This document shows, in pieces, positions 48,662 to 63,700 of a stretch of DNA of 64,000 nucleotides. The notes under the pieces are model-generated. The model worked only from the letters and a program-made list of their open reading frames with translations. It did no database searches and was not told the DNA's origin. The stretch comes from Apus apus (lineage: Eukaryota; Chordata; Aves; Apodiformes; Apodidae), in the NCBI RefSeq assembly GCF_020740795.1, contig NC_067294.1, positions 19,101,001 through 19,165,000 of the forward strand, written 5' to 3'. Both the position numbers and the translations under genes were made by a program. Within the stretch, counting starts at the first letter, position 1; every line of letters begins with the position of its first letter.

Positions 48662-48745
48662 CTACTGTGCCCTTCGGGCCATCAGCATTTCCCTGATGTT
48701 ATCTTCTGCTTCCTTCACACTCCGCTCCAGGTAGGACTTCTTCTG
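48662..48745 (-). CDS. PFDN1: PFDN1, terminal coding exon (prefoldin subunit 1 C-terminus)
   Basis: This exon encodes the last 27 residues of prefoldin subunit 1, a beta-type subunit of the hexameric cytosolic prefoldin chaperone that passes unfolded actin and tubulin to the TRiC/CCT chaperonin. The translation starts QKKSYLERSVKEAEDNI and ends REMLMARRAQ, then TAG. It agrees, as I recall it, residue for residue with mammalian PFDN1, which is about 122 residues long. The segment is the C-terminal helix of the protein's coiled coil. The exon starts at a splice acceptor (ttttctgccttgcag on the minus strand; AG at 48746-48747) in phase 0. It is convergent with CYSTM1, the same order as in human 5q31. 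Earlier exons were not recognised in the window. Confidence 0.95.
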   Translation of the reverse strand, partial: QKKSYLERSVKEAEDNIREMLMARRAQ

Positions 48746-51700
48746 CTGCAAGGCAGAAAATGCAGAGGAGAGTTAAGGACTACCTTGGCACTGGCAGCAG
48801 GTGCCCCAGGGCTGTGACCAAGAGCTCTCCAGAGCAGACCTCCAAGCTGCCTGCTGAGGGTACACACAACCCTACAGGTTTCCCAAAGTGAGGACAGCAG
48901 TTACTCATTTCCAGAGGCATCCTGGAAGCATTACAAGCCTGGGCAATGTTTACATAGACTTTGAATTGTGTTGCCTCTGAAATCCTCTCCTCAAGAGCTG
49001 CCAGGGCTGTTTCAACAGCAGAGCTGCAAAAAGTGGGATACAATAATTGCAGTAAGGACAAAAAAGGCAGCTAGATCCTGTAACGCTTGGAGCCTAGAGA
49101 GGAATTAACATACTGAGGCCTCCTTATGGAGGCAACAGCAAAATCCTTTTGCACTTGGATAAAAAAAGGCTATTTTTCCCAGCTGGGCCAGTTTTCTAAA
49201 CCCAGACCCTCCTTTCTATCAGAAATTCCCTGGCATCATCACCAAATACGTGTGTTTCCTTAATCATCTTTAATTAGACTAGGCTTGGCAGGGAAGCAGC
49301 CCAAAGCTGTGCATCCCAAGACAGGAATTCAACATGCAGCATTTTTTCCTCCAAGTCTGGGTGCTCCTAGGTGACTGGAAAAATCAGCACTTGGCTCTTT
49401 TAACTATTTTCTCTGGGTTTCCAAACAACAGCCACAACAGTCCCCAGTGGAGGCCAGGAAGGCAGCTGGCTCTGAGCAGCTCTGGCTGCTGCAGGCAGAG
49501 CTCGGCAGCAGGACAGCACTTCCCCAAATGCATTTTGGTAGGGGCAGGGGGACCCTCGGGAAGAATCCCCAGAGCTGGGCTTGTGGGGGGCCACAGGGAG
49601 AGCCCTGCAGCGCTCCACAAGTGTTACCTGCCACAGGCTGGCATGAGCCTTGCTGTCATCACAAGGCAAAGTCTTGTAGCACATGCCTGCTATGGAGGGC
49701 AGGCCAGGGGAGTGTGTCAGCCAGAGGACATGGCCACTGCCACATGGCAACAGGAAAGGAACTGTAAAGTTGATGCCTCCCTGACAGCCTCCCCCTGACT
49801 CCTGCAAGTCCACGGGGAGCTGGGATCCATAATGTTGAAGGAAAATTCATTAGCACGTGGGACAGTCCTGCTGCCATCGCTCCCCATCTGTCTCCTCACA
49901 GCAGACCTGCAGTGACACTTCTGTGCACTCAGCTGAAATGCCCATGCCATGAGGACATCTCTTACGGCCCCATTTCTAAATACTGAAGGGCTTTTATTTA
50001 AACAGTAAAGGTTGTCAGCGACAGCTAGGACTGGGGGTACAGCAAAGAGCTCCTTGTCCCTCTCACACAGTCCCCAGGCACGTGGGATCCTCCTCGCTTA
50101 CAAGAGCTGCTTTTCAGGAAACTGCAGGGAGAGGAGGTGCCGTGCGGGTTCCCACTGCCACCAACGCACTGACGCACGAGCATGACTTCTGCCACCACCG
50201 CGCCGTTCCCACGCTGCCCAGACAAACATCGAGGGATTTCACATCTAGGGAACTAAAGCTGAAGGCTGCAAGGAGAGACAGGGCCCAGAAAATCTGCGTG
50301 GGTCTGAGCTCCACCTTGCTCTGCTGACTGGAGGAGAGCAGCATCCAAAGAGACAACTTTTATGCATTTATTACCAAAACTTTTTTTTTTTTTTTTTAAT
50401 TAATGAAGTTGAATTAGTCTATTAAACAGTTCTGGCTTTCTGCCCTCTCCACTCCCCCTCATGCCACTGGCCAGCAAGAGCCAGTTCCAGAGAGCAGGTC
50501 TGTACAGGCAGGCTGGCCTCGGCAGAGACCTCAGGAGAGTCTGGCAGCCCTGCAGCCTCACAGGAAGCCTCCATGTGCATCCAGGAGCTGGCGGGCTGCA
50601 GATGACAGCTCTGTTCTCCTAACAGTGGGATTTCAAATGTACCCTGCTAGGACACCTTGCTGGTGACTATTTGGGTCACAGTTCCCTGAGGACAAGGGAC
50701 CATGAGCAGTAGCATGGCCTGGCACAGTGCAGTTCGTGGCTATCATGGCCACGCAGACCCATGCTGCACACTCCTGCCAGGTGCTCTGCCCTGCCGGGGG
50801 GAGCAGGGGTGCTGAAGCTACCCAGCTCATGGCAAAGGAACATGCTTTAATGCCATTTCTCTACTTAAACAGCACCTGCAGTACCAGGCAGGTGAGGATT
50901 CAGGAAATTTGTATTTCCCTCAATCACTCTTCTTAGTCATGTAGTTTATGAGACACAAGGATGTGAACTGCTCCTGATGCATTTGCTCCTTCCTCACAAA
51001 AGCGGGGTCCAGGAAGACTCATCCCTGGGCTTGAGGATGTTCCCTTGAATGTCAAGGGGAAGTCTGCACCCACAGCTGGGGGACTACAAACCTCTGGAGC
51101 TATTCTGCAAGCCAGCACAGCAATTGGCTCCCACTGTGACTAGCTCCAAATCACAGCAGACAGTCACTGCATCTTCCAAGACAACTGGCAGAAGGTGTTC
51201 CTTCCCAATGAGTTGTGGCCTGGTTTCTGCTTTAGTAATCACAGGATAAAGAGCAGGAGCTTGCATGCAAACCCCTCCTCACTGCGATTACTGGGGTCTA
51301 GACAGGAAACTCAATCTCTCCCTGCCCGTCCCAGAGCAGCGCAGGGAGCAATTGGCTGACACTGGTGCTGCCTCCTTGCACCAGTGCTGCAAGAGCAGAG
51401 CCCAGAGACCTGACAGCAAAGCTCCTCAGTCATCCTGGAAGCTGTTCTGGTCAAGCCAGATCTGCCAGGCTGGTAGTTCTGCTCCCTGTGGGAGGAACAT
51501 TGCCACAGCCTCCCAAACCCCAAAACCCCACCGCCAAGCTTCCCTGACGTCACATGCTTTCGTTTGCACTTGATGTTGACTTGCAGCCCTAGTTAACCCT
51601 ATGTCCTCTGACCCCACGTTTTGGGCCAGCCCATGGTTGTTAGATTTTACCTCATCACCCAATTAGCTGCATATTTTTCCTGTGAAGGTGTGTTCACCAC

Positions 51701-54700
51701 TGCAAGTGTTAATTCTTTGTTGCCTTTGCCAAGGCAAATGCAGCTAGCAGCAAATTTCCAGTGCAACGCTAGTACCGTACTACTGATTTTGGTCACTCAT
51801 GAAGTCAAAGCCTGCTGCTTTCTGCAGACTCTGATATTGCTTCTACACCAGTAACTCCAGTGCTCACCCCTCAGGAGCCCAAAAAGACATGGCAGCACAC
51901 TGACCCTGCTGCACTGCAGGCCATTGACTTCAGAGGCTGCACAACCTCCAAGCTCCAGATGCAAAGCTCCAACCCAGCCCTCACACCAGCAGTGCCCTAA
52001 GCTGCCCCCATCCACCCACCAGCTCCTGCAAGCCTCTGGCCAGACAAGGTGGTTACCCAAAACAGCAACAGATATCACTGTCCAAGTCACAGAGTCTCAG
52101 GGCCAGACAGAGAAAGGAGCCTTGCTTTGGGAAGGCAATAGGGTAACAGTGACACATGCCATTCAGCTCCCAGAAAAGCCCAAACTCAGAGCTGACAAGC
52201 AGGACCAGGCTGTGGACCCAGGCTGAGCAGTGCCACAAGGTGCTGGCAATTCCCCAGCAGTTACACGAGTGTGGCAAGGCAGGGAGGGAGGACACACTGA
52301 CAGGGCTGCAGGAAGAGGCTGCTCTGTCAGTTGACGGCTCTGGCTGCAGCAAGCAGATGATTCCTCCTCCTGGTTCACAACTGTCACATCTACTTGCTAG
52401 AGATTTATTTAGGACACTGCAAAACACACTAATTGAGTGCTTCTGGAACTTATTTAGGAGGTACAGGTCCTGCCCACCAGCGCAGCCAGGGCAGCCAGTG
52501 CCCCTCTGTCTCCACTGGTCTCTGCCACCCCGTGGCTTGAGGAGGTTTCAGAAATGCCACTTGGTTTCCATGACCCACACAGCAGCTCCCGCACCCCCCG
52601 ATCCCCCTCCTGCCCCGCTCTGTCCCTGCACAGGAAGGACACTGCCACCTGCATTGGGGGACATGAGAGAAACATACAGCTACTGTGGCTGGCTAGCAAG
52701 GTCTGGACCACCTGCAGGACAGCTGAGAGAGAGCAAAACTGCAGAATAACCCCCCAAAAGCCAGCACAGTCAATGCCTTCCAGCATGTAGTTTCGTAATT
52801 CCTTTAAACTAATTCCACTACCAACAAAAGCCAGGAAGGGCTACAGCACCTGAGAGCAAGACAAACCACAGCCCTGATGATCTGTCTGAAAACTAGCCCA
52901 AAAGGAAATGTTCTCAGCTAAATGTGCTTTCTGGAAGGAGGTCTGCCTGGCACTGAGATGAAGGGTGAGAAGACATGGCCAAGAACTCTTCCTTGGGCAG
53001 CAGAGCCAACCCCACCAGCTGGATCTCCCAGCACTGCACTCTGAGGCCCTCCTGCATCTGACCACAGATGGTGCCACCAAGCCTGGCCTTTACTCTCCAG
53101 AGGCCACGCTGGACACGCACAAGCTGTCCCTCACTGACCACACTTTTCACTGCCACACACCAGAGGGGAGAGCCTGTGCCCTGGTGCTGCTGGTTACAGC
53201 AAACACAAGGCCACAAACACCTGCCCTGCCATTAACCCCATACCCCGGCTCTGCTGTGCACTTCACTCCCTGTCCTGGGCAACACTTGCTCCCTCCCCAG
53301 TTCTGTGCTGTTTGCTTTTGGCAGTAGCTGCGGAAATACTAGATCCAATGCAAATACAATCACAGTTCACACCCCAAAGAAAAAAAAGGAGTTGTGATTA
53401 ACAGAGGTGGCCCACGGCCTTTTGACACGGCAGGAAGCTACCTCCTGCTTGAGCCTCCCACCTCGGTTCCCATCGCATCACACCGCTCGCTAGGCCAGTG
53501 CTTCGCTGGGGAAACACCATGACACACCAGACCTTACATTCCTGGCAGATTAAAGAGGCAGCATCCACAGATTCCGTGGCAAAAAACCCCTATTAATCAG
53601 CTCATCTCAGACAGGCTTTCGATGATCAAAGCAACCTCCTTCCCCCAGTGCGGTGATTCAGAGGGCTCTGCCTTCAGAGAGAGTTGCTCAGTCACCGGCC
53701 AGACCCACATGTCTGCAGAGCCCTGTCTGAAGCTGGTAGCTCTGTCTCCAAAAGCCAAAGCAGCACTTTGCTCTCAGCAGGAAACCAACACACAGCAGCC
53801 ACAGTTTATTCCTGCTGCATTGTGCCTCACGCTTACAGGTGAATTTTCTGTTTCAAGTAGCAGTTTCTCCATCAACCTCTACTCCTTTGCTCTTAAAATT
53901 CCACTTCTCTCTCTTCACTACAGCAAGAGGAATAGAGCTTCAACCCCCGACCTGCAAACACAAATATGCCTAAACCCAAACAAAAATGTTTCCATGGAAA
54001 TGTAAGGATCATGTATTGGAACATGCCTTCTCAATTCACCCTTTTTATTTGTGGGGTTTTGTTGGTTTAAAAAAAAAAAAAAAGCCAAAACAAAACCACA
54101 CAAAACCTTTTTTTCTACAAACTTGTTTTACATCCAACTTTGCGAGGATGAAACAAGCTGGCAGGTTCCTTCCCAGAGAACACCTCCATCCCCATGGCTC
54201 GCAGCACACTTGGCTACCAGCCACCAGATGCTGGCATCCCACTCTTGCACTGAGAAAGCTTTCGTCGAGGAACGCTGCAGAGTCCTCAGGCATGATACAG
54301 TGCCTCAAATAGGAATCTCATATTGTGACACCATCTCAATAAACCTGCTAGCCATGAGCTCCTGTATCTCACAAAGCTAATCCAGGTCATTTGGCATTCC
54401 TCAGGGGCTCTGTGTGCACACTCTTCGGGAAAGTGACCAGCAGACCCTGAGATAGAGCTGGCAACACTGGCATGTCTGGTAAGGATCTTCCCAAAGGAAA
54501 GGGAGCTGTGCTGGGGCACAGGCAGCAGCAGCAGTGTGAGCTCCCCTTGCTCTGGAGGCCACAGCTGCTCTTCAGGTAGTTGGAACTGCCCGAACCCCCT
54601 TTGCTGGAGAACAGCACACAGAGTTGTCAGCACACACACCATGGGCAGGACAACCACTTTGGGCAGCCTGAGATAACAGGATGATGCCCCCAGGATGTGA

Positions 54701-57700
54701 GCTCAGTTTGACAGGACTTCACTTGAAAATCATAAGCAGGACAGAGGTGGACCTGCTGGAACAGCTCCCGGCTGCTTCTGATTCGAAAGGAGCTGAACCA
54801 GTGGGCACCAGCAACAGGGCAGGGTGGGTCTGCAAGCAGTCCTGTGCCCTGATGGGTCCCACCCAGCACTGATCCTCACCCAGCACAACACTGTGCCACA
54901 TGTACACATTGGGAATTACTACACTACAGCAACCAACAAATATTTAGATACACTTCAAGACTTTCCAAGCAGAGTTATTGCTCTCAGGAAGTTGTCCAGT
55001 GTTTGCTCAAGAGTGAATTGCAATAGGAAGGAAGCCCAGCTGGTTTCTGATGACAGCTGCTGACAGAAGAATGACGACACCATTTACCTAAGAGGAGAAG
55101 TGATGATTCAGATCCCTGGGTTTTCCCTTAAGCATTCTTTCCAGAAGGTAACGGGGACACTTGGTCACTACAAAACCATCTGGATTCGGGAGAAGAAGAA
55201 AAGACATCAAGTATAAAAGTGCACTTGTACAACAGAGGAGGAGCTTTAAAAGCACCTGCCTAAAGAACTGCTGGTGCAAATCCACCTTCATCATGTATTG
55301 ATCCTACCTACTGCACCACCAGCAGGGCTTCCCCCATCATTATCATAGCACCTTGAATCCCTGAGGAACATACTCTGACAAAGCTAATTTGGAAAAGTAC
55401 CTGCTGATTTCCTCACTTGGTACCAAGGTAGACCACCTTTGAGAGAAGAAAGGATAAGATAAGATGCAGGGAAGCGTGCCTGCAGAGCAGCCTTTCTGTG
55501 CCCTGCTGGGAGCACATTGCACATACCTGTTCTCTGAGCCATGGGACACCATCTCCACAGAGGTGGAGACAGTGGCTCTCTGTGACTGGGAATGACAGAT
55601 AACTCCAGTGAACTTCTGCAACCAAGCCTGATGTTAACTACTACTAAAGCAAGCTGACTGGGAACCTTTCAATAGGTGGCAGCAGAAATACATTAGCAAC
55701 ACAAAGGATTCCTTCAGGGACACCCCTTATTGGCAAAATTACTCAGAGCATTTTTCAGAGGCACATTGCTTCAGGTCAGATACTGCACACTCACCAGGCT
55801 TACAACAGCAGAGCAACGCCAAACAGAGAATGTGGGGAGGGGAAACTCACCCAGATCCTGAAAATCCCCATGTTTTGCTTTGGTGGAAGTGTCCCTCACC
55901 AAACTACCTCTTGCAAAACATGGTAAGTTTCCTAACTTGGTGCTTTGGTTTCTATGGCCCTGCAGAGCCAGTATGGTTCATCAGAACACCTCCTGGCAAT
56001 AGGACTTTTGCAAAATCACACCACACCTTTCATGTCTTGCAATCCTGGCCAAACAAGGCCATTTTGAAGGAAAAATACTTCCATAAGTTTCCAAGATTCA
56101 ACAAATCAGCAACAGATAGATGTAAACTTCCAACTAACCAGAACTTACCCCCAACAAGAATTCAGATACCCTTGAACTTCGCAGGCTCACAGGCAGAAAG
56201 CAGACACATCCCTGCTAGGAGCTCTGTGCTGAGAGCAGCAAGGAACCCGGGGCCAGCAGAAAGCTCAATGGGCTCCCCCAGACCTGGCCAGCAAGGTGTG
56301 GCTTTGTGAAGCTGACTCAGGGCTGGCTCAGGTCTCCCACACACAGGAGCAGCTGCTTTCCACATCATCGTTTCCTGTTCTCCCCAGGCAAGATGGAGGA
56401 GATGGGGGGAGGATGGAGGTTTATAAGGCATGGATAATCCCCCTCCTTGGAGCTGCTCAGCATAAAGGAGAGCGAGGAGCACGGGCTGGAGTGACTAAGG
56501 CAAGGACAGCAGCACTGGTTGGTGACTAACTATTACTTATGCAAGGAGGAATTTGGAGAGGGACTCATATCCAGCTCGGCTCATTGCTTTGGAGACTTCT
56601 GCAGCCATAAGCACAAAGGAGAGCTTTGACAATGAATCAGAGCCCGGTTTAAAACGACAAAGACAGACTTATCTACCGACTTTGTGTTAAAATGAGTTCA
56701 GTGTAAGCATAAAAGCAGCTTAATGCTAAACAGGGGAAACAAGCAGCATTTTCAGACTCAGATGACTAAATGTGGGCTCCTGGATGAACAAAACCATTTA
56801 GATAGAGCAGAAGTGGGGTTTTATTACTGCATAATGTATTTTACTTTCCCCTGAATGATAAAAGAATGCAAGAATACTGGCAAAGTTTGCCTGAAAAGCT
56901 TTTTTCCATTTGATTGGGCTTTTTTTCTTTTAAATCAGAGCAAGCCTCCAAAAAAAAATCCTAAAACAAGTTCTGGGATACATTGATTTTCAAAGCATCT
57001 TTATAACTAGCTTCTAGAGGATTTAAAAGGAAGCAAACAACCCCCACATTGATTACTCTCCTGCTTTTAAAACCTAAAAATAAAGGTATGAACAGTGAAA
57101 ATAAAAAGTCATCAAATTCCACTTCTCCCTTCATGAAGCCTTTGCCCTCTCAGCTAGTTTGTGTGCTTACTTTGCAGTCTGCAGCACAGGGAAGAATAAC
57201 AAAGAATTACTAATTAAGCAGCTGCTTGCAAAAGTCCGGGAGTTTGAAAACTTGTTGTGGTGAATGCTCCAAATGAAAGCTTCAGCCTCGCAAATGCATA
57301 CCCATCCCCAACGTGTTGTTAGACGTTACATCTCATTCCACCAAAATCGGCATCACTCACAACAACTCTTCACAAAAATGTGGTGAGCTGTTAAACTTTG
57401 TATAAGCTATCCCAGGTCTAAACCAGTGGAAGATCCTTTTGGAGAGATGGGAATCCCCTCTTAAATGTGCTGATTTCTTCTTTCTATGCCTCTTAAGATT
57501 ACAAGGTCAGGTTTTGCAACCAGTGACTTGTGCACTATTTAACACAGGACAAGCTTCTTACGCAATTTTCAAAGCAGAACATTCTTGTTTGATCTTTATC
57601 TAAGAAATCTACCACAGGAATCAGAATGAGTATTAAAAAAAAAAATACACCTCCTTTCTTTTGATTACTGAAGAGCATTTGTTCCTTTTCAAAGCTGCAA

Positions 57701-60700
57701 GGTGCTAGCTGCACACAATCAACTTTCATTTATCTGGGATGAGAGATGACACTAACTGGATAAAAGGGAAACAGCATAAAATACACATTAAGTTAGGCTA
57801 TAAGAATCCAATCCTTTTGCTTTCCTCACCTCTAACAAATGACAGTAAAACACATCATGAAACTTCAAACATAAAGAAGTAAGTCAGCGATTCATCACAG
57901 GCTTGAAAGCAAGGAATAAGGCCTGTTATTCACGCTGCCATCAAAACTGTCAGTTTAGGGGACAGTAAGAATTAAAGCAGCATTAGCTATGTCCCAGTTC
58001 TTCCAGTATTTACCTTAAATTTTATGGCTCCAGTCCAATGTCAGAGGGCTTCTCCATAAAGAATGACTGTCCTGATAGTGCTAGCTCTGTAGCCACAACA
58101 TGCTCAACCTTCTCACCATTTTATTATTTCAAAGCCTATTTTTCTCATTGCTCAGAGTATTTTTCATTTCAAAAATCAGGAATTAAAAAGCGGATTTTCC
58201 TCCCTGTAAGACAGGGAGAGAGGAAAAAACCCCACACACCCCCCAAAAAAACCCCAACCATGAGCTTTTGCTACTCACTACTTCAAAAGAAGTGGGCAGA
58301 CTGGTGCTGACAGCTCTGCTCTCCTACAGGAGGGCCTGTGGATGCTCCCCAGCTGACAGCAAGCTTAGGCAAGAAGCCAGAGCACCCATGTCCTCAAAAA
58401 GCAAGCTAAGTGTCCAGCTTTGCAGCCTAAAAAGCAGAAGCAAGCCCTCAGAGAAGGCACAGACTCAGGCCTGGATGACAGAAGCCAATAGTCAAGATGA
58501 AACACATTTCCCAGGAATGTCATGAAGCCCAGATGCCTGTGCCCAGAAGGACCTGCCCAGGTACCTAAAACTGCCTCAGACACCCACGACCATTCAAAGT
58601 GTAGCTGGGCCTGGTCCTCACAGGGGGCCTAATGAGGTTCTGCACCTCACCTTCACACCCATCTCCGTAACTTGTGGAGCTCCCATAGCTTCCTCTTAAA
58701 AGGTCTGTGTGAGCCCAGATGCTAATCCTAAATGTTAAATTCACTTTCACCTATCAGACATCAGGTATCCTGCCTCCTTGTACAGCAAGCAGAGGGAGCA
58801 GATGACCTCTAGGAATCAGTGTCCCTCTGCAAGCATTTGCTGTCTTTCTCTTGACTGCAGAGAAGATCTGGACTCCTGACTTGCAGATGACCAGGGAGGG
58901 TTAACAAAACTCCAAGGTGCGATTCAGAGGCAAGAGAGGAAGAACATATCAACACTCTGAAATCCCAGACATCAGATACTGTAAAGAGGGGGGAGAAGGG
59001 GAAAACAAATAGGAAAAAAAACCCCAAACAAAACCAAAACCGAAAAAAACTCAACCCCACAACACACCACCTTCCAGGACAAGAAAATGAAGAAAATGAA
59101 AATCATTCTACAGCCCAGCAACACACCAAACCTGCAAACAATCCATGCAGGAGGAGCTTTGTACATGTTTGCAAATCATGACTGCAGCTGAGCCCTCAGG
59201 GTTGGATGGTTCTGGCTTGGCTCCTGCAGAAACAACAGGAACAGAAGCCACCAGACTTCCTTAGAGCAGATCAGGCCATAAAGCCAACAGAGCTGAAACC
59301 AAGCCAGGGACTGACCTTGTCTGTGCACATGCTTAGAAACAAGGGGCAGCTTCTGCGACAACACATGTTTAAAATCACCTCCTCGGTACGTGCACGTATG
59401 CCAGCAATGGAATGAGAGAACAGCACACTCATCCAAACTAAAATCTGCCCTGAGCTGAGGCACAGAGGGCTATTCTTGAGGGTTCCCTTTTCCAAAGCAA
59501 ACAGAAACTCTCCTTATTTCCCCTTGTTTATTTAAAAAGCCCACCACACATTCCTGGGCACTGGCCTATCCCGAGCCAACTATGGGATGAGAGCTTCTAC
59601 ACTGCAATTCCTAGGAAGAAATTGGTCTAACCTGTGAACAGCCAAACAATTGCTACCTTCTGATGGTTGCTTAGTGGTCTGTGAAGCACACCACAGATCT
59701 CAAGAGGCCTGTTTTCACATCACATTTAAAGCCACCCTCAGAGCTAGACTCCACGGTGAGGGTTTCAGTGTAAAAACCGCAAGGCCGCCCTGAGCGCTGC
59801 CACAGGAGCACCTCAGTGGTGCCCAGCCAGACCCAGCAGGTCCATCCCAGCCATACCTGCCCAGAGAACATCAGCTCCCAAGTTCAGCACATCCCCCGCA
59901 GCCACACCTCGCCTGCTTAAATCTTTGTTCCCACAGGGCAGGAAAACACTGTCAGTGGCAACCATTGGAGACGCCCTGGTCGACTCATCGAGAAGGGGGG
60001 CACCACCATTCCGCCCCAGGGCTGCAGCAAAGCCTTTCTAAAGCTCCTAGAGAAAGAAGATTAGAGAAAAGGAAGCTGCAGTGCAAGCAAGTTTGAATCC
60101 AGGCAGCACCAGGGAAGAAGTGTGCTACCTCTGACACCTGGTCACCATCAGGCACTGCATTGGAGCCACTTTTCACCAGCAAGGAGCCCTGCAACACCAT
60201 GTGAGCCTGTAAGTGTTTGAGGGTAGGAGGTTTGTTTCCCCACCAAGAATGAGAGCAAATAAGTATTCTATATGGGACAAGGCAATTGGATGTGGCATTT
60301 TAGGGATCACATGATGGATTTCTGAGTTTGAAATCAAGCACTTAGGTATTTTCTACTGCAGGCAGACAGAGAAAAAAATAACCAGCCCTTTATCTCCACA
60401 CCAATAAACTTTCAGTCTCCTATACAAGCATGAAATAATTGTCTAGAAAACATGCACACAACAAGGCTGTGGTCAGAATTTAAAATCAAAATCCAATTCA
60501 GCCAGAGAGTTGCAGGCTGCTTTTGCTCTTTTCACAAAGGAGCTAAATTAAGTGGCACAGAGTAGACAGAGCTGCCCAGCAGAGCCTCCCCCTTATTTGT
60601 TATTTTTAGCAATTTAGTCTGACAACGCCTGACAACTAAACATGCTGAATATAGCAGAAGAGAAGGGGACTATCTGATATTATCAGAGAAAACACACAGG

Positions 60701-63700
60701 AATAATCACTTTCTCCACCCCTAATGAAGAATCAATTTTCCATGTCTTTCTAACATCATACAGCTTGTTCTTTTAAAAATGCCACATTTAAAAACAGACT
60801 CCATCTAGCCCTACAATGGAAACGGATAATATTTCCTGAAACAAAGCATTGTTCCACCCCTCACATATCATGTTTCCTTAAAAACAGGGGAAGAAAAACA
60901 TTACTTGGTTTTTCTCCTAATACTGCATAAACATTGCTGAGCTAAAAAGAGTCTGTGCTCATCCCTTTAGAATGCTTTCAAAATAGATTTAATACATACC
61001 CCTCGTCCTGTGAAACACAACAAGAATTTGATAGTATCAGGACTGGAAAAATCCCGTTGCTGCTGCTAAGCAGGAGGCTGCCCATGGCAGTGGGCGAGGA
61101 GCATGTGCCATCAATCCTTGCCCCCCTTGGGCAGGTTTCTATCAGCCTAGCTGGCACAGCCTTCACACAGTATTTTGCCAGCAGGCCTGGACAGCCTATT
61201 TGGACTCCAAAGGATTACACACAAGTTGTCAAGTTAAGAATGCTACACATGGTCATAAATACATTCACAGTCATACCTTAGCTTTAACAAGAAGGGTGAA
61301 GCTACCTTGCTTTTTTTGCAGAGGAGCCGACAGGCTATGCACTGGGCCCCTTGTGCACATCCATGCCCCTTTGATGCTTTCAGACCACAGTTCCTCTCAC
61401 TGACTACATCCTATGTGTATTTCAGCCAAGCCTTATTTTCACAGCCCTGTACAAAGACAGGGCTGGTTCTCCTTCCTGCTCTGCCACTCAATGAGCAGCA
61501 AGCGGGATCAAACCAGCAGTATCACAAAAATGTTGCCATGCTGCCTTGAAAAAGGCAATGCATCACTGGGACTAACTGCAATCATGCATTGCTGTGGAGA
61601 CTATCAGAAGAGGGAGAAAAGCTTTCCAACTAGACACAAAACCCCTCACCGTTTCTTAAGTTCACACTGACAGCTGTGAATGTCAGGAAACACAGATCCC
61701 ACCTCTGAACAGGTTAAAGCCCGTATCTTCATGAATAGTCAGCACTCAGGAGCTCTTCTTACCAAGCAGCTGGATGGATTTACAGAAGAGCTCACAAGTG
61801 AGCCCAGCCCTCTGTGCTGTGCTCCTCTGCACACAGAACCAAGCTAGTGGTGAGAGCGTCTCTCAAAGTCAGGCTTGTATCAAACAACATTTCACAGTAC
61901 CTTTGCAATAGTGTTATAATAGCAAAGCACAACCGTCTCAAGCTCACACTACATAAGCAACCAGATCAGCCAAACCATATGGATACTGGAGGGTTACTCT
62001 GACCAGCTTGATTAACTAAGTAAAGTGAGAAATCCACGTAAGGAACAAGGTAGTTAACAATGTAAAATATAAATCTAAACTTTAAAGTCTGTCCAGTTTT
62101 AATAATGAATGCAGGGAGGTTTTAACCTATCATGGTTTGGTATTTATTTTACAATGATACAGTGGAAGCCAAGGTCACAAAGCTTCACATTCTTTCCTGC
62201 TTCTGTCACAACTTGTTTTGAGGACAGCAAAATCCCATACTCCTGTGGTAAGTGCTATCTGACTTGGACTCAGGTATTTCCCCCCAAAATCTCAGTTTGC
62301 AGTCTAAAAGCTTGCCCTCTTCCATGGGGAATCCCAAGTCTAAAGAAAATCCTTTTCACAAAACTGCTGGAAGCAAAGAAGTTAAAATAATGGACTTGAA
62401 TGGCCACTTAAAGCAAACCATTGGAAGGTTTGGCAATCTCAGCCCCACTATCCATGTTTAAAAAGGTGGTGGCAACCACCTTTCGAGACAGTCACTATCA
62501 CTGCAAACTTCAATTCAGTGGCCACTCAAACAACAAGGAGCTACGAAGCAGAAAAACACATTTGCGATGAAGCCAGTTCTGGGGCTTTGGGTAAGAATGG
62601 CAAAGACTGTAATTTGGGGGAAATTCCATCCATTCTGCTGAACTCGGCAATCAGAAAGTTCAGGAGTCAAGATCACTGCCCACAAGGAACAGGAAGAAAC
62701 TGAGATGCACAGCTGAAGGGCATAGTGGCCAAAAAGCTAACTACAGCCCAATGGACCTGGCAGTAAGGGAGGGCAGTTTGTAAAGAGGCTGTCAACCACA
62801 CTCCAATCACTTCCAAATCCAGACATGCTGCTCTGAATTTCTCCAACCCCAGGCACAAGGCTGTCTCTGCACAAAGGCACTAGCATCAGCGATGGCTCCA
62901 GAGGAGCCAGGATACAATCACTTTTATCACATAACCATAAAAATAATGGTGCCTTGTCTGCATTAACATCACCTTAAATATATAGCCTATCCATGGAGTA
63001 CTTGTTTTCCCTGTGCATAAAAAGTTCTCATAGCCAGGAACACAAACCCCCGTAGTATCTGGCACAGGTAACACTCCATGCAACACAACATATGGTGATG
63101 TGCTTGCCCTACAGCTTCCCAGGCAAGGTAAGTTTTAAGAAGGAATTAAAAAAATGACAAAGTCTACTTCTGCTCTAGTCTAAGTAGGAGATAACAGAGA
63201 CAGGACTGCACAGGTTTGAGCACTGACTTCCTATTCCTGCTTGTCCCTGCTTAGCTCATCTCCACACTCACTTTCCAAAACACTAACAGTTAAGATAAGC
63301 AGCTTGACACAACTCAGGCTTTGCTCTCTGTCATTCTCCAAAAACCAAGGAACAGGGTTTTGTATTAATTATACTTTAGGGGCATTGAAAAAAATGCACT
63401 AAGGGCCTTGGAAAATAATATTTTGCACATATTCTCCAAAGAACTGTAAGCTGTACACATAGCCACTAGAAGATACACAAGATTCACTAGATAACTTGTT
63501 TGAACACTAGAACTTGGTCAGACACTACTTTATATTTCTTAGATATTCTTCTCTGCCTTGAATACTCCAACCAGATAAACATAAGAACACAGAAGTCCTC
63601 TGACCGCATCGTCAAAACAGTCCCATCTCCGCCCAGATCCAGTCTTCAACAGCAGCCACAAGTAGACGCCTAGGGAAGAGTGTAAGGACAGGGCAAGCGT

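Noticed and set aside
55830-56309. 159-codon plus-strand open frame in the presumed PFDN1 intron
   Set aside because: No recognisable domain, no exon boundaries and ordinary composition. Length alone is not convincing.
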